Shown here one piece after another: positions 1 through 7,689 of a DNA stretch of 16,021 bases. The position numbers and the translations under genes were made by a program. The stretch is from Baffinella frigidus. Its lineage: Eukaryota > Cryptophyceae > Cryptomonadales > Baffinellaceae. The notes under the pieces were generated by a model. It was not told the DNA's origin and ran no database searches. It saw only the letters and a list, made by a program, of their open reading frames with translations. The DNA is taken from the NCBI GenBank assembly GCA_026770585.1, contig MU646483.1, positions 403,417-419,437 on the forward strand, given 5' to 3'. The number at the start of each line of letters is the position of its first letter. Position 1 is the stretch's first letter.

Positions 1-13
1 GGGGGGGGGGGGG
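1..13. repeat. Poly-G run at window edge
   Basis: The first 13 bases are all G. This is low-complexity sequence; it may be a real homopolymer or an assembly edge artefact. Nothing else is visible in it. Confidence 0.7.
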
Positions 14-300
14 AGAGGGCGCACCTCCGAGGTTTCGGACAAGATCAGGGACCAGCCCCGCCAAGTCACGCGATTTCTCAGCCAAGAGCTTTTCCTTGTC
101 CTTGGAGGTTTTCCCTGGCGCCGGATTGAGGATTTAATCGCGGCTTTAATCATTTAATCGCGGCTTTAATCGAGGATTTAATTAAGTTTTGGGATGTAAT
201 CGCGGCTTGAACTTGAATTTTATTTAAAGGCTGCCCATTCGCAGGGAATCGGAGCTGTCAGCCCAATTCCTAAAGGAAAAGACCCAATTCCATATGGTAG

Positions 301-323
301 CGAGTGTTTAAATTAAACACTCG
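301..323. repeat. Near-perfect palindrome, 11-bp arms
   Basis: CGAGTGTTTAA is followed by a single A and then TTAAACACTCG, so the 23 bases can fold back completely. It lies just left of a larger imperfect inverted repeat (about 328-555). No function can be assigned. Confidence 0.7.
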
Positions 324-327
324 TCAG

Positions 328-557
328 GATGCGATTCAGGTCCTACTGAACCCTAGCCTCCCACACGAAGCTGTCCATGCGAGCAGAATAAAAGGACATT
401 TTGAAATTTATGGGGAAACCAACACGGGAAGCGTGTTGTAACGTGACCAATTGCTGACTTTTGGCGTGTTTCTTGGGCAATAATCCAATAATTGAGTTAT
501 GAATCCGTTCGCATAGATAGCCTCGTGTGGTCGTCCCGGTCCTCCTGAACCGTAGCA
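328..557. mobile_element. Imperfect inverted-repeat element (MITE-like)
   Basis: The left arm (about 331-390) and right arm (about 497-555) are diverged reverse complements; the best block is CACACGARGCTRTCYATGCGA. No coding capacity is seen, so it would be non-autonomous. The interior at about 448-495 (AATTGCTGACTTTTGGCGTG and onward) belongs to a dispersed repeat that recurs reversed at 3573-3636 and again at 6776-6818. Ends and target duplication are not clear. Confidence 0.45.
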
Positions 558-697
558 TTATCCGGGGAAACCTATTTTACTTTCATTTGATGGCAACGAA
601 ACTTACTACACAAATGCTTTAATATCACTCATAAGAACGAATTGTGTAGTAATATTCGTTGCCATCAAATGAAAGAAAAATAGGGTTCCCCGGATAA
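558..697. mobile_element. MITE with ~54-bp terminal inverted repeats (TACTACAC family)
   Basis: The element starts TTATCCGGGG and ends CCCCGGATAA. Its arms stay about 90% complementary for over 50 bases, leaving a short AT-rich centre. It has no open reading frame of its own, as expected for a miniature inverted-repeat transposable element. The outermost TTA/TAA would fit a TA target duplication (Tc1/mariner-Stowaway style), but the termini are not decisive. The subterminal motif GAAACTTACTACACAAATGC is shared with the elements at 747-887 and 10206-10372. Confidence 0.7.
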
Positions 698-746
698 AGC
701 CGCCTCGGCAACCGGGGAATACAGTGTGGCCGTGGTTGCATCAATC

Positions 747-887
747 TCATATGAAAACCTTTTTAATTTCAAACTTCCGGGCAAGGAAATTTACTGCACA
801 GCATTATCTTTATAAGTAATATTACAGCATTCGTGTAGTACGTTTCACTGATTCCCAAGGGTTTAACCGAAAACCGTTTTCATATGA
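747..887. mobile_element. MITE-like inverted-repeat element (TACTACAC family)
   Basis: It is bounded by TCATATGAAAAC on the left and its reverse complement on the right, with looser pairing further in. The right arm, read in reverse, holds GTGAAACGTACTACACGAAT, matching the subterminal motif of the neighbouring element at 558-697. No coding sequence lies inside. It is likely a diverged member of the same family, about 50 bp away from the first. Confidence 0.55.
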
Positions 888-1200
888 AATCAGGCTGCTC
901 TACCCGTCATCCCACGTTCCTCATCCCTGGAAGGAGAGTGACCTCATCAATGCAAACACGTGTCAATGCAAACACGGGTTGGCACTGACAACGTCACCCA
1001 CTTGGCAGCAGCCGAGTTCCTTTCCCCCGGATATCCGGTGGAAATGCGGTTAAAATCCACTGCAGATGGATAAAATTCTAGTACAAATCGTTGAGATGGA
1101 CAGTATCTGTGAGGCCCCCGGTGGCTGCTAAGTGGCTCATCAGGGGCGCGGCTCCCTACCAGCCGACGACTGATCCGAGCAGGCTTGTACCAGGAAAACC

Positions 1201-1315
1201 CCAAATTAGTCACCAGAAAAATGCCAAATTTGTCACCAGGAAAAGCCCAAATTAGTCACCGGAAAAAGTCCAAATTAGTCACCAGAAAAATCCCAAATTC
1301 GTATCAGGAAAACCC
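1201..1315. repeat. Five tandem copies of a 23-bp repeat
   Basis: Copies begin at 1201, 1224, 1247, 1270 and 1293 with unit CCAAATTAGTCACCAGAAAA plus three bases. The last copy is the most diverged, and a partial sixth copy precedes 1201. There are no spacers, so it is a simple minisatellite. An open frame crosses it only because 23 bp units happen to lack stops there; I do not consider it coding. Confidence 0.85.
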
Positions 1316-1632
1316 CGGCAAAATTAGTCAATTGCGGTGGGACTCTGACCTGGCCCGGCGTATTCGCGGCGAGGGTACGTGACCTCCCTGCCGCAGGGTG
1401 GTTGCGAAAGTCAACACTCGTGGAAAGTCAACCTCGATCCCAAAAGTTGACCTCGGTCCGGGTTGAGGCTCGTAAGTAGTGTATGCCAGGCAATACGTGG
1501 TCCCGGACGCAGAGTAGAGCAAATGTGCAGAGAAGTTGGCAACGGAAATATTATAGTGAAAGTTGACGGTTCTGGTCCAGAGAAGCCTGTGATCAGTCAA
1601 CAGTCGATGCCTAATCACATTCGTCAACCACT

Positions 1633-2195
1633 CACGTGTTCGCACCGGTTGTGTTCCCGCGCGCCACTTGCTAAACCAGCACGGGACAGTCCCAGCGAAC
1701 CCTGTACTCAACTATCGTAGACTAATCCCTCGACTGTTGACTAATCACGTGTTCGCACATGTAGTGTTCGGCGCGCCACTTGCGACCCTCCTTCGCCCGG
1801 ATGCTCTCCTGAACCCTCCTCAACCTTCACTCTCCTGAACCCTCCACCCTCCACCCTCCACCCTCGGCATAGACGTTTGGATCACTCATCTCCAGGCATG
1901 AGAGTAAAAGGATTGCGAGTAACAAAGAAGAAGAGGGCCTGTAGTGTACGGCACGCCTCTCGTTGACTAATCAATAATCAAACAGTCGTAGACTAATACA
2001 GTCGTTCATTAATCACGTGTTCGCAGCTGTAGTGTTCGGCGCGCCACTTGCTCAAGCGGCACGGGACAGTCCTAGCGAAGCCTATGATTAGTCAACTATC
2101 GCAGACTAATCACTGGTAGTTGACTAATTACTCGTGCGCACCTGTAGTGTTCGGCGCGCCACTTGCGACCCTCCTGCGCCCGAATGCTCTCCACG
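1633..2195. repeat. ~382-bp direct duplication with nested GGCGCGCCACTTGC repeats
   Basis: The stretch around 1633-1812 recurs at about 2014-2195, offset by 380-385 bases. Shared blocks include CACGTGTTCGCA, GTTCGGCGCGCCACTTGC, CACGGGACAGTC and GACTAATCACT-like motifs. Inside each copy the GGCGCGCCACTTGC block occurs twice about 110 bp apart, so an older shorter repeat was duplicated again. A degenerate further copy lies near 1935-1960. No gene is supported in this stretch. Confidence 0.7.
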
Positions 2196-2406
2196 CGCTT
2201 CGCTTTCACCCTGGATTCATCGCTTGAGGGTTATTCGAAATCCCTTCGAAGTCCGCGGTGTGGCTTATCGGGGTTGGATGCAGGTGTTGCATGCAGGTGA
2301 ACCCTCAACCCTCGACCCTCGACCCTCAACCCTCAACCCTTAACCCTTAACCCAGCCCCCCCTGCGCCCGGATGCTGTCCACTCGCTTCGCTTTCACCCT
2401 GGTTCA
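2171..2406. repeat. Duplicated 45-bp segment around an ACCCTCA/ACCCTTA tract
   Basis: The segment at 2171-2215 (CCTGCGCCCGAATGCTCTCC and onward to CACCCTGG) recurs at about 2361-2404. Between the copies lies a degenerate seven-base tract of ACCCTCA and ACCCTTA units (2300-2354), a variant of the telomere-like repeat. Confidence 0.6.
2217..2263 (+). repeat. Dispersed repeat, copy 1 (second copy 4308-4355)
   Basis: TCATCGCTTGAGGGTTATTC and the following AAATCCCTTCG...GTGTGG match 4308-4355 in the same orientation with a few changes. Its role is unknown; it marks shared ancestry of two intergenic segments 2.1 kb apart. Confidence 0.6.
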
Positions 2407-2526
2407 GGGTTCAGGGTTGAGCGCTTGGGGTTTGGGGTTTGGGGTTTGGGGTTTGGGGTTTGGGGTTTGGGGTTTGGGGTTTGGGGTTTAGGGGTTGGGG
2501 TTGAGGGGTTAGGGTTTAGGGTTCAG
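2407..2526. repeat. (TTTGGGG)n then TTTAGGG-like array
   Basis: At least eight units of GGGGTTT are followed by degenerate TTTAGGG/TTCAGGG units. TTTGGGG is a one-base-type variant of the plant/algal telomere repeat TTTAGGG. It is internal and flanked by unique sequence, so it is an interstitial array and not a chromosome end. Confidence 0.85.
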
Positions 2527-2570
2527 GGACGTGCTTCCTCAGCCACCCGCCACACGCTCGTCTTCAAGTA

Positions 2571-2732
2571 ATGCGAAAAGCTAACGCCAGCGGACCCCTT
2601 AACCTACGGTAGGAACCCCCCCTCCTCCTACGACGTTTAAAACAAGAAGGCCTTTACAAGACGTAGCAGGGGGGCTCCTACCGTAGGCAATCCGTAGGCT
2701 CTAAGTACCTTGCTGGCGTTAGCTTTTTGCAT
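2571..2732. mobile_element. MITE with 21-bp TIRs and inner CCTACGGTAGG boxes
   Basis: The outer arms are ATGCGAAAAGCTAACGCCAG at the left and its near-exact reverse complement at the right (2712-2732). Inside the arms a second inverted pair is visible: CCTACGGTAGGAACCCCCC at 2603-2621 against GGGGGGCTCCTACCGTAGG at 2669-2687. No coding capacity. CCTACCGTAGG-type boxes recur at 3765-3779, 4255-4302 and 14469-14573, so part of this element is dispersed. Confidence 0.7.
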
Positions 2733-3229
2733 GACAAGGGTCTTTGTTCTGTGGGGTGACGAGTCCAAGGGTCGTCGTGCGTGGGTTGAAGAATTCAAGG
2801 GTCTTGGTTCGGGGGTTGGCGCCGGAACGCGGCCGAAACCCTAAACCCTTACACCCAAAACCCCACTCGGAGGGCTACGATGGTGTCGTTGACCCCGGAT
2901 TCCGGGGTGTTACGTGGCCAATTTGCATCAGAAAAATCCTTATGTTAGTTGTCTTCAGGTAAGCTGACTTTTGATGAAAGGTTCGTTGTCCACCGTGTTG
3001 GGGGGGTGGAGGGCATCACCCAGATCCTCTCACCACCCGCGACCAAGCTCAAAAAGAGGGAGGGTGTGTGTGGCGGGGTTATGGTTTATGGTGTACGGTT
3101 CATAGTGAATGGTTTGTGGTTTATGTTAAGGTGTATGGTGGCCGTGTGGCTTGGGGGTTGGGCGGTACAGGTTTTCCTTCTCGAGAGCCTCGTTGTCTTG
3201 CTTTCGATGGAAGTCCTTCGCCTGCACGA

Positions 3230-3300
3230 AGTGGGAGAGATGTTGTGTTAGGCGTCTGTGTGTCACTCACGCAATCACTGACTCACTCACTCACAAACTG
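3230..3300 (+). repeat. Dispersed repeat leading into a GACT microsatellite, copy 1
   Basis: GAGATGTTGTGTTAGGCGTC and the following TGTGTGTCACTCACGCAATC then ACTGACTCACT match 6594-6650 closely. Both copies run straight into a CTGA/GACT tract, so the microsatellite is part of the repeat family. Confidence 0.7.
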
Positions 3301-3340
3301 ACTGACTGACTGACTGACTGACTGACTGACTGACTGACTC
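3297..3340. repeat. (GACT)n microsatellite
   Basis: About eleven uninterrupted four-base units of CTGA/GACT. The second, shorter and interrupted tract of the same motif lies at 6651-6677. Confidence 0.9.
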
Positions 3341-3572
3341 ACACTCTCTCTATCTCCACACTCCTCCACCCGTCTCTTGCGTCCGATGGAAATCCTTGGC
3401 CTGCAGCGCGCAGGGGGGGGGGGTGTTGTTAGTCGCTGGTGCAGAGGAGCGGATAGAGTGTTGGGTGCAGGGTCACGGGGGCACACAAACATTCACGGCG
3501 CATCATATCAGATGTATATCAGCTGACGTAGATACAGTATCCGCTCGGAACACTACGGGGATTCTAAAGTTA

Positions 3573-3636
3573 ATTATTGGATTGTTTCTAAGCAAACTCA
3601 TGGAAACACGCCAAAAGTCAGCAATTTTGGTCAGGT
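3573..3636 (-). repeat. Dispersed repeat related to 448-495 and 6776-6818
   Basis: Read in reverse, the stretch contains AATTGCTGACTTTTGGCGTG and AATCCAATAATT, the same blocks found at 448-495 (+) and, more diverged, 6776-6818 (+). This gives a three-copy interspersed repeat; no coding content. Confidence 0.6.
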
Positions 3637-3720
3637 TATCTCCAAATATCAGGGCAAGACGTGCTTCGTAGCCTCCCGAGTGGATCCGCTGGAGTACACA
3701 CAGTATCCCTTAAGTGGTGA

Positions 3721-3740
3721 GGGGGTCAAAATTGACCCCC
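3721..3740. repeat. 20-bp perfect palindrome
   Basis: GGGGGTCAA, two bases, then TTGACCCCC. It is followed within 25 bp by a second near-palindrome GCCCTACCGTAGGGC (3765-3779). Possibly the relic of an inverted-repeat element; no other evidence. Confidence 0.6.
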
Positions 3741-3865
3741 AAGAGGTCCTAGGCAGGTCCTAGGGCCCTACCGTAGGGCGTATGAGCCTACTCGCCAATT
3801 CATGGATATGATGAACTCTCGCGTTTATGATGAACCCGCTGCTCCACGGCCACCGCGGGAAGTGT

Positions 3866-3955
3866 CTTAACCCTCAACCCCCTGAACCCTCGACCCTGAA
3901 CCCCCCTGAACCCTCGACTCTGAACGCCCCTCGACCCTCGACCCTGAGCCCGAAG
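3866..3955. repeat. Degenerate CCCTCGA/CCCTGAA tract
   Basis: Repeated ACCCTCGACCCTGAACCCC-type units form a diverged telomere-like C-rich array. The open frames that cross it (rich in Pro, Asn and Leu) are products of the repeat and not genes. Confidence 0.7.
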
Positions 3956-3999
3956 GTGTGCTCCAGTGGAAGTGGTCATGTCTATGGACATCCGTCTAG

Positions 4000-4113
4000 G
4001 GTTTCGGGTTTCGAGTTTCGTGTTTCAGGTTTCGGGTTTCGTGTTTCGTGTTTCGGGTTTCGGGTATTGGGTTTTGGGTGTTGGGTTTCGGGTTTCGGGT
4101 CGAGCGTTGAGGG
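4000..4113. repeat. (GGGTTTC)n-like array
   Basis: About fourteen seven-base units of GGTTTCG/GTGTTTC/GGGTTTC make a diverged G-rich telomere-like array in the opposite orientation to the array at 3866-3955. Long open frames on both strands here simply reflect a seven-base period. Confidence 0.8.
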
Positions 4114-4254
4114 TTTAGTACCTGCTTGAGCCACTGTCCTTGATCCTTGTCCGCGCGGCCATGCCATGGGTACGGCTGCCAGGGAGCAACAATGTCAGTT
4201 TGTAGGGAGCACCGTGTCAAGTAAGTGCTCTGGAGCCGAGTTTCCGTTACCTTA

Positions 4255-4312
4255 TCCGTAGGAACCCCCCTATGCCCCTACGGGTTGCCTACCGTAGGGT
4301 CCTAGGTCTCAT
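4255..4312. repeat. CCTACGGTAGG-family inverted repeat fragment
   Basis: CCGTAGGAACCCCCC at the left and CCTACCGTAGGGTCCTAGG at the right form a short imperfect inverted pair that shares the inner boxes of the element at 2571-2732. It abuts the dispersed repeat at 4308-4355. Confidence 0.45.
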
Positions 4313-4364
4313 CGCTTAGGGGTGATTCAAAATCCCTTCGTATCCCGCTGTGTGGGGTGTGGTA

Positions 4365-4939
4365 CGCACGTGGCTTTCCGGGACATCATTGTGCACATCC
4401 CGGTCCACGTCTCGCCAACCTGGTACAGAACTAAAACCACACCGGTACAAAATTAAAACCCCGGTACAAAATTAAAACCAGACTAGTGTCTGACATTCCC
4501 ACCAGTGCCTTGGCGTGGGACGCACGTGGCCTGTACGAGCATTGGTCACGTCTCGAAGTGACAATTACTGCACAATGCAGAGCCGACCTTCTAAAAGTGT
4601 GTTATAAGAACAGGCCAATTGTAGCCTGGTGTGGGAAGGACGCACGTGGCTTTCTGGGACATCGAGCGCCGCGTCGTTGTGCACATCGCGTTCCACGTCT
4701 CGCCACCCTGGTACATAATTAAAACCGCACCGGTGCAAAATTGTATGTATATATATATGTATACATAAATATGTTATATGTATATATGAATATATATATA
4801 TATATCCCAGGTACAAAATTAAAACCAGACTTGTATCTCAAATTCCCACTTGTGGCCTGGCGTAGGACGCACATGGCTTTCCGGGACATCGAGCGCCGCG
4901 TCGTTGTGGACATCGCGTTCCACGTCTCGCCACCCTGGC
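4365..4939 (+). repeat. Three-copy repeat cluster (GGTACAAAATTAAAACC / CGCACGTGGCTTTC)
   Basis: Copies start at about 4365, 4641 and 4868 with CGCACGTGGCTTTC, continue through GGGACATCGAGCGCC and GTTCCACGTCTCGCCA, and are joined by segments carrying GGTACAAAATTAAAACC (4441, 4461, 4709 and 4809 regions). The second and third copies also share GCCGCGTCGTTGTG. The third copy can be read as FRDIERRVVVDIAFHVSP, but the first copy has lost a block and the second shifts context, so I treat it as repeat DNA and not an exon. Confidence 0.7.
4744..4806. repeat. AT-rich TATA microsatellite
   Basis: About 60 bases of alternating TA with occasional G and C (TGTATATATATATATGTATA style) sit inside the middle repeat unit. 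It interrupts the repeat between copies two and three. Confidence 0.85.
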
Positions 4940-4985
4940 CCGGTCTTGGTATGCACCGTCACCACGTTGGCAAACCTGACCCGCG

Positions 4986-5085
4986 GGTTTAGGGTTAACG
5001 GGTTAGGGGTTATGGTTTAAAGTTGAGGGTTTCGGTTCTCGGGCTTTTAGTGTCTAAGGTTCAGGGTTCAGAGTTTAGGGTGTTG
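4986..5085. repeat. Degenerate TTTAGGG-like tract
   Basis: GGGTTTAGGGTTAACGGGTT and later GGTTCAGGGTTCAGAGTTTAGGG show decayed G-rich telomere-like units. Confidence 0.65.
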
Positions 5086-5317
5086 GCCAGGCGAGTCAAA
5101 TAAGGTTCCCTTCCGACGTCGGCGGTCGAGATCGCCCGCACTCCGTCAAATTTGCCCACAGGGGCCTGACCCGAGGGACATTAATCACAAAAATTGAAGG
5201 CATCTTTATTAATAGTTTGATCATTCATGTCTACTAATAATTTGCCAAGTGACAGTTTTGAAGCATATGCTAAAGAGCTGGGCCTGTCAACTGGCATGCT
5301 CTTGGACGTCAAGGCGG

Positions 5318-5446
5318 GCAAAACCCTCTTTTTAAAACCAGGGGAGCTGTACAGGTGAGGCAATGTGTAGTAATTTTTTAAGGTTTGGTCACGTGTCCGC
5401 CCGCTTTTCGGGCGGACACGTGACCAACTCCGTACAAAACACCTTG
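5318..5446 (+). mobile_element. Hairpin-bearing dispersed element, copy 1
   Basis: Shared blocks with the reverse strand of 12355-12482 are, in order, AACCCTCTTTTTAAAA, GGAGCTGTACA, GTGTAGTAA, a long hairpin, and CGTACAAAACACC. The hairpin at about 5387-5425 has a 17-bp perfect stem (GGTCACGTGTCCGCCCG) and a five-base loop. No coding capacity is visible. The other copy lies in opposite orientation in an intron of the gene on the right. Confidence 0.65.
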
Positions 5447-5546
5447 ACGTCAAGGCCGCTCGAGCGCTCTGCCGTCGAGTTCACACACAGGGCATTGTGT
5501 CCACTGCACAGCCAGGGCGGAGTTTGGTATTAGTCAACTCAAGGGC

Positions 5547-5560
5547 GAAAATCGATTTTC
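5547..5560. repeat. 14-bp perfect palindrome
   Basis: GAAAATCGATTTTC is self-complementary. Short, may be chance. Confidence 0.4.
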
Positions 5561-5708
5561 AACTACCCATTACGGGTAACTCGTTTCCAAAGTTGACAGA
5601 TTTGTGGGGGTGTTGATTTTTACAAAGTCTCCTAAGTCTCCGGATTCGCAGTGCACTGGTCGACACGTTCACACGGCACGCGTGGGCGATTGCCAATCTA
5701 GTCCCGGA

Positions 5709-5835
5709 CCTGAATAGATTTAATTTTGGGAACTGTTCATCTAAAAGATTTATGGTACACACCCAGCTATTTAAAGTCCTAAAAGTGCGAAATGGCTGAA
5801 ACGCCAAGCCAAATCTGAAAATCAATCTATTCAGG
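5709..5835. mobile_element. Short inverted-repeat element
   Basis: CCTGAATAGATT at the left end is matched exactly by AATCTATTCAGG at the right end, about 127 bp overall. The interior is AT-rich and non-coding. It may be another MITE; no target duplication is evident. Confidence 0.45.
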
Positions 5836-6111
5836 AACGCGGAGAAATCAGTGGAGACTCCACACAGCATCGACAGCAGAAAACACGATGCAACAGATGC
5901 AGTCCCATCCACTCGAGAATGCTAGAGAGGCCTGTTTGCATGTGGGTTGTAAACCATTGTACTAGGATAGGGTGTTCCAACCTCGTGACTGTGCACTGAA
6001 AGCATAGAATGGCTCCAACGGATATGAAAGTTACTACACAACGGCCCACTTGCGAAAGCATCTCGGTTTTGCATAGGTCCCTCCAGCATTCTCGTGCGGA
6101 TGTGCAGTGCT

Positions 6112-6136
6112 CGCTCTGGGCAGTTCGCCGCCCAGA
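6112..6136. repeat. Hairpin CTCTGGGC...GCCCAGAG
   Basis: An 8-bp perfect stem with an eight- or nine-base loop lies shortly upstream of the inverted-repeat element at 6162-6315. No associated gene, so I do not call it a terminator. Confidence 0.45.
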
Positions 6137-6161
6137 GGTGTATAAGGTCCAGCTGCATGAT

Positions 6162-6315
6162 CTAGCTCTGTCCCACTTCAATTTGGGACCGTAGATGGAG
6201 TGACCTTCCCCGAAATTTCACTGGTGAATTTTGACCCCCCACCATGAAATCCACCTGTGAAATTTTGGGGGGGGCACTCTATCTATGAGCCCAAATTGAA
6301 CTGGGACAGAGCTAG
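6162..6315. mobile_element. MITE with CTAGCTCTGTCCCA ends and 5-bp target duplication
   Basis: The left end CTAGCTCTGTCCCACTTCAA is mirrored by the right end, and complementarity continues for about 60 bases per arm, so nearly the whole element folds. ATGAT occurs immediately outside both ends (6157-6161 and 6316-6320), a clean 5-bp target-site duplication that defines the insertion. No coding capacity. Ends of the form CTAGCTCTGYC recur at 6913, 7314, 7792, 10506, 11106 and 11970, so this is the best-preserved member of an abundant local family. Confidence 0.8.
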
Positions 6316-6510
6316 ATGATCGGCGCAGCGTATTGAGGGCGTGCAGTCAAGGGAGCGGTGCTGGGCTGCAGGGCGCAAAAAAAAACTCAAAACAGTTTCA
6401 AATTTTGAACCGATTTGAGTCAAATTTGACCCGATTTGAGTGATTGAGGGGATTACCGGCCAGTGTTGTACACGAGCTGCTCTCCCCCAATAAACGCGAC
6501 CTTGTTGTTG

Positions 6511-6865
6511 TCTTTTGTCCCCAGCCGTTCTTGATCCGGAGGCCTGTTCCACGCCAGGGCACACATGCCAACGTAAGGCTGAGGCACCACGCGGCAGAGA
6601 TGTTGTGGCAGGCGTCTGTGTGCCACTCACGCAATCACTGACTCACTGAATGCCTGACTGACTGACCGACTGACTGACGCCAGGTCACACATGCGAATGT
6701 AAGGTTGAGGCTCCTTTCTTCTAGTGGTGGGTGGTACACATGAAACATCGTTGCGCCCGGGAATGGCTCCAATTGCTGGCTGGTGGCGTGTTTGCTGGGA
6801 TATAATCCAATAATTGACGTTGACTTTGGCCCCAAGCCGCGCTTGATCCGAAAGCCTGTTCCCGC
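6511..6865 (+). repeat. Interleaved direct repeats
   Basis: CGCCAGGGCACACATGCCAA at 6552-6585 recurs at 6678-6711 (CGCCAGGTCACACATGCGAA), each continuing into a GTAAGGYTGAGGC block. A separate block, CCCCAGCCGTTCTTGATCCG at about 6519, recurs as CCCCAAGCCGCGCTTGATCC at about 6831. The stretch is therefore a scrambled double copy of one ancestral segment. It also holds the second copy of the 3230-3300 repeat and its CTGA tract (6594-6677). Confidence 0.65.
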
Positions 6866-6912
6866 ATCCTTCTTTCGCACTCTCCGTTACATGGAGGTAC
6901 GCTCCCGCAGGT

Positions 6913-7042
6913 CTAGCTCCGACTCAGTGAATCTGGGCTCCGCATTAAATACATTTAGATGCACTTTGTACTAGAGGGTTTGAACGGGGTCCTGATCTAA
7001 AATTATTTAATGAGGAGCCCAGATTAAGTGAGGCAGCGCTAG
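6913..7042. mobile_element. MITE with CTAGCTCYG ends, ~48-bp arms
   Basis: The left arm CTAGCTCCGACTCAGTGAAT continues through CTGGGCTCCGCATTAAAT; the right arm is its diverged reverse complement. The flanks are CAGGT on the left and GAGGT on the right, a near-match to a 5-bp target duplication. It shares its terminal bases with the element at 6162-6315 but has a different interior, so it represents a sub-family. Confidence 0.7.
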
Positions 7043-7140
7043 GAGGTGGTCCAAGCGGGTCAGACTTTTTCATGACTCTCGAGCCTTGAGTTGGGTGATG
7101 CAATAATCTATGAGACTTATGACGGCATCGCGTTGATAAC

Positions 7141-7299
7141 ACGGTAGGGAAATACGCTCACAACACTTGTACCATACGGGGCGCAAAATTCAGGTCTCGG
7201 GACTTGAACCGTTGAATACCACGGTAGGCAAATTCGCTCTTGAGAAATTGACTGGATGTGTGCGGGGCGCGGCATTCAGGTCTGGGGACTTGTTGAACG
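7141..7299 (+). repeat. Tandem pair, ~80-bp unit
   Basis: ACGGTAGGGAAATACGCTCA at 7141 is repeated in diverged form at 7221, and CAGGTCTCGGGACTTG near 7191 is repeated near 7278. One boundary resembles a tRNA T-arm on the minus strand, but the duplication and the lack of the other arms argue against a tRNA. Confidence 0.6.
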
Positions 7300-7313
7300 A
7301 AGGGGCTCGGTAT

Positions 7314-7490
7314 CTAGCTCTGCCGGAGTTCATCTGATCTCCTTGAATGAGCAGACCGGAAGTTGATTCCCCTGGTCTAATTCGTCTTTTGGTGTGAAAA
7401 CCATCAGCCAACCCGACTTTTGGTGTGAAAACCATCAGCCGACCCGACTTTTGGTGTGACCATCAGTGAACCCGACTGAGGCAGAGCTAG
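7314..7490. mobile_element. Element with CTAGCTCTGCC terminal inverted repeats
   Basis: CTAGCTCTGCC at 7314-7324 faces GGCAGAGCTAG at 7480-7490. Flanks are GGTAT and GCTAT, a possible diverged 5-bp target duplication. Beyond the 11-bp ends the arms do not match well. A 31-bp tandem repeat fills the right part (7384-7473). Confidence 0.55.
7384..7473 (+). repeat. Three tandem copies of a 31-bp repeat
   Basis: The unit ACTTTTGGTGTGAAAACCAT plus CAGCCRACCCG occurs at 7384, 7415 and 7446; the third copy is 3 bp shorter and diverged. Because 31 is not divisible by three, it is not a protein repeat. Confidence 0.8.
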
Positions 7491-7510
7491 GCTATGAAGA
7501 GGAGGCGCGA

Positions 7511-7674
7511 CCCACCAACCCTCACGGAAAGACCAAATCATCGATTTCCAGACATCGATTTCAGGGGGCACCCAGATGATTTTGTAACGGCCCAATAAAA
7601 GCTGGGAGTTTAAAAAATGCTTTGCACACAAGGTCGAAAATCGTTGATTTGGTCCTCCCGTGAGGGTTGGTGGG
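7511..7674. mobile_element. MITE with CCCACCAACCCTCACGG ends
   Basis: CCCACCAACCCTCACGG at the left end is matched by CCGTGAGGGTTGGTGGG at the right end with no mismatch in 17 bases, and the arms continue with GACCAAATCATCGATTT against AAATCGTTGATTTGGTC. The 164-bp unit is non-coding. Its ends differ from those of the CTAGCTCTG family, so it is a separate family. Confidence 0.7.
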
Positions 7675-7689
7675 AAGTCACCGGATGTT

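Noticed and set aside
1201-1315. CRISPR-like regular repeat
   Set aside because: The 23-bp units are directly adjacent with no unique spacers, so it is a minisatellite.
3827-4220. Several 60-100 codon frames rich in NPKP, PSTLNP or GFRVSGF
   Set aside because: They translate seven-base telomere-like arrays, which stay open in any frame free of TAA/TAG; no other coding sign.
4741-4992. Tyr/Ile-rich frame ending in FRDIERRVVVDIAFHVSP
   Set aside because: The first half is a TATA microsatellite and the second half is a dispersed repeat present three times; treated as repeat DNA.
6112-6136. Stem-loop as a transcription terminator
   Set aside because: There is no T run, no gene upstream, and the context appears eukaryotic.
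7190-7215. Minus-strand tRNA T-arm look-alike (CGGTTCAAGTCCCGA)
   Set aside because: No matching acceptor, D or anticodon arms could be found, and the stretch belongs to an 80-bp tandem repeat whose second copy has lost the resemblance.
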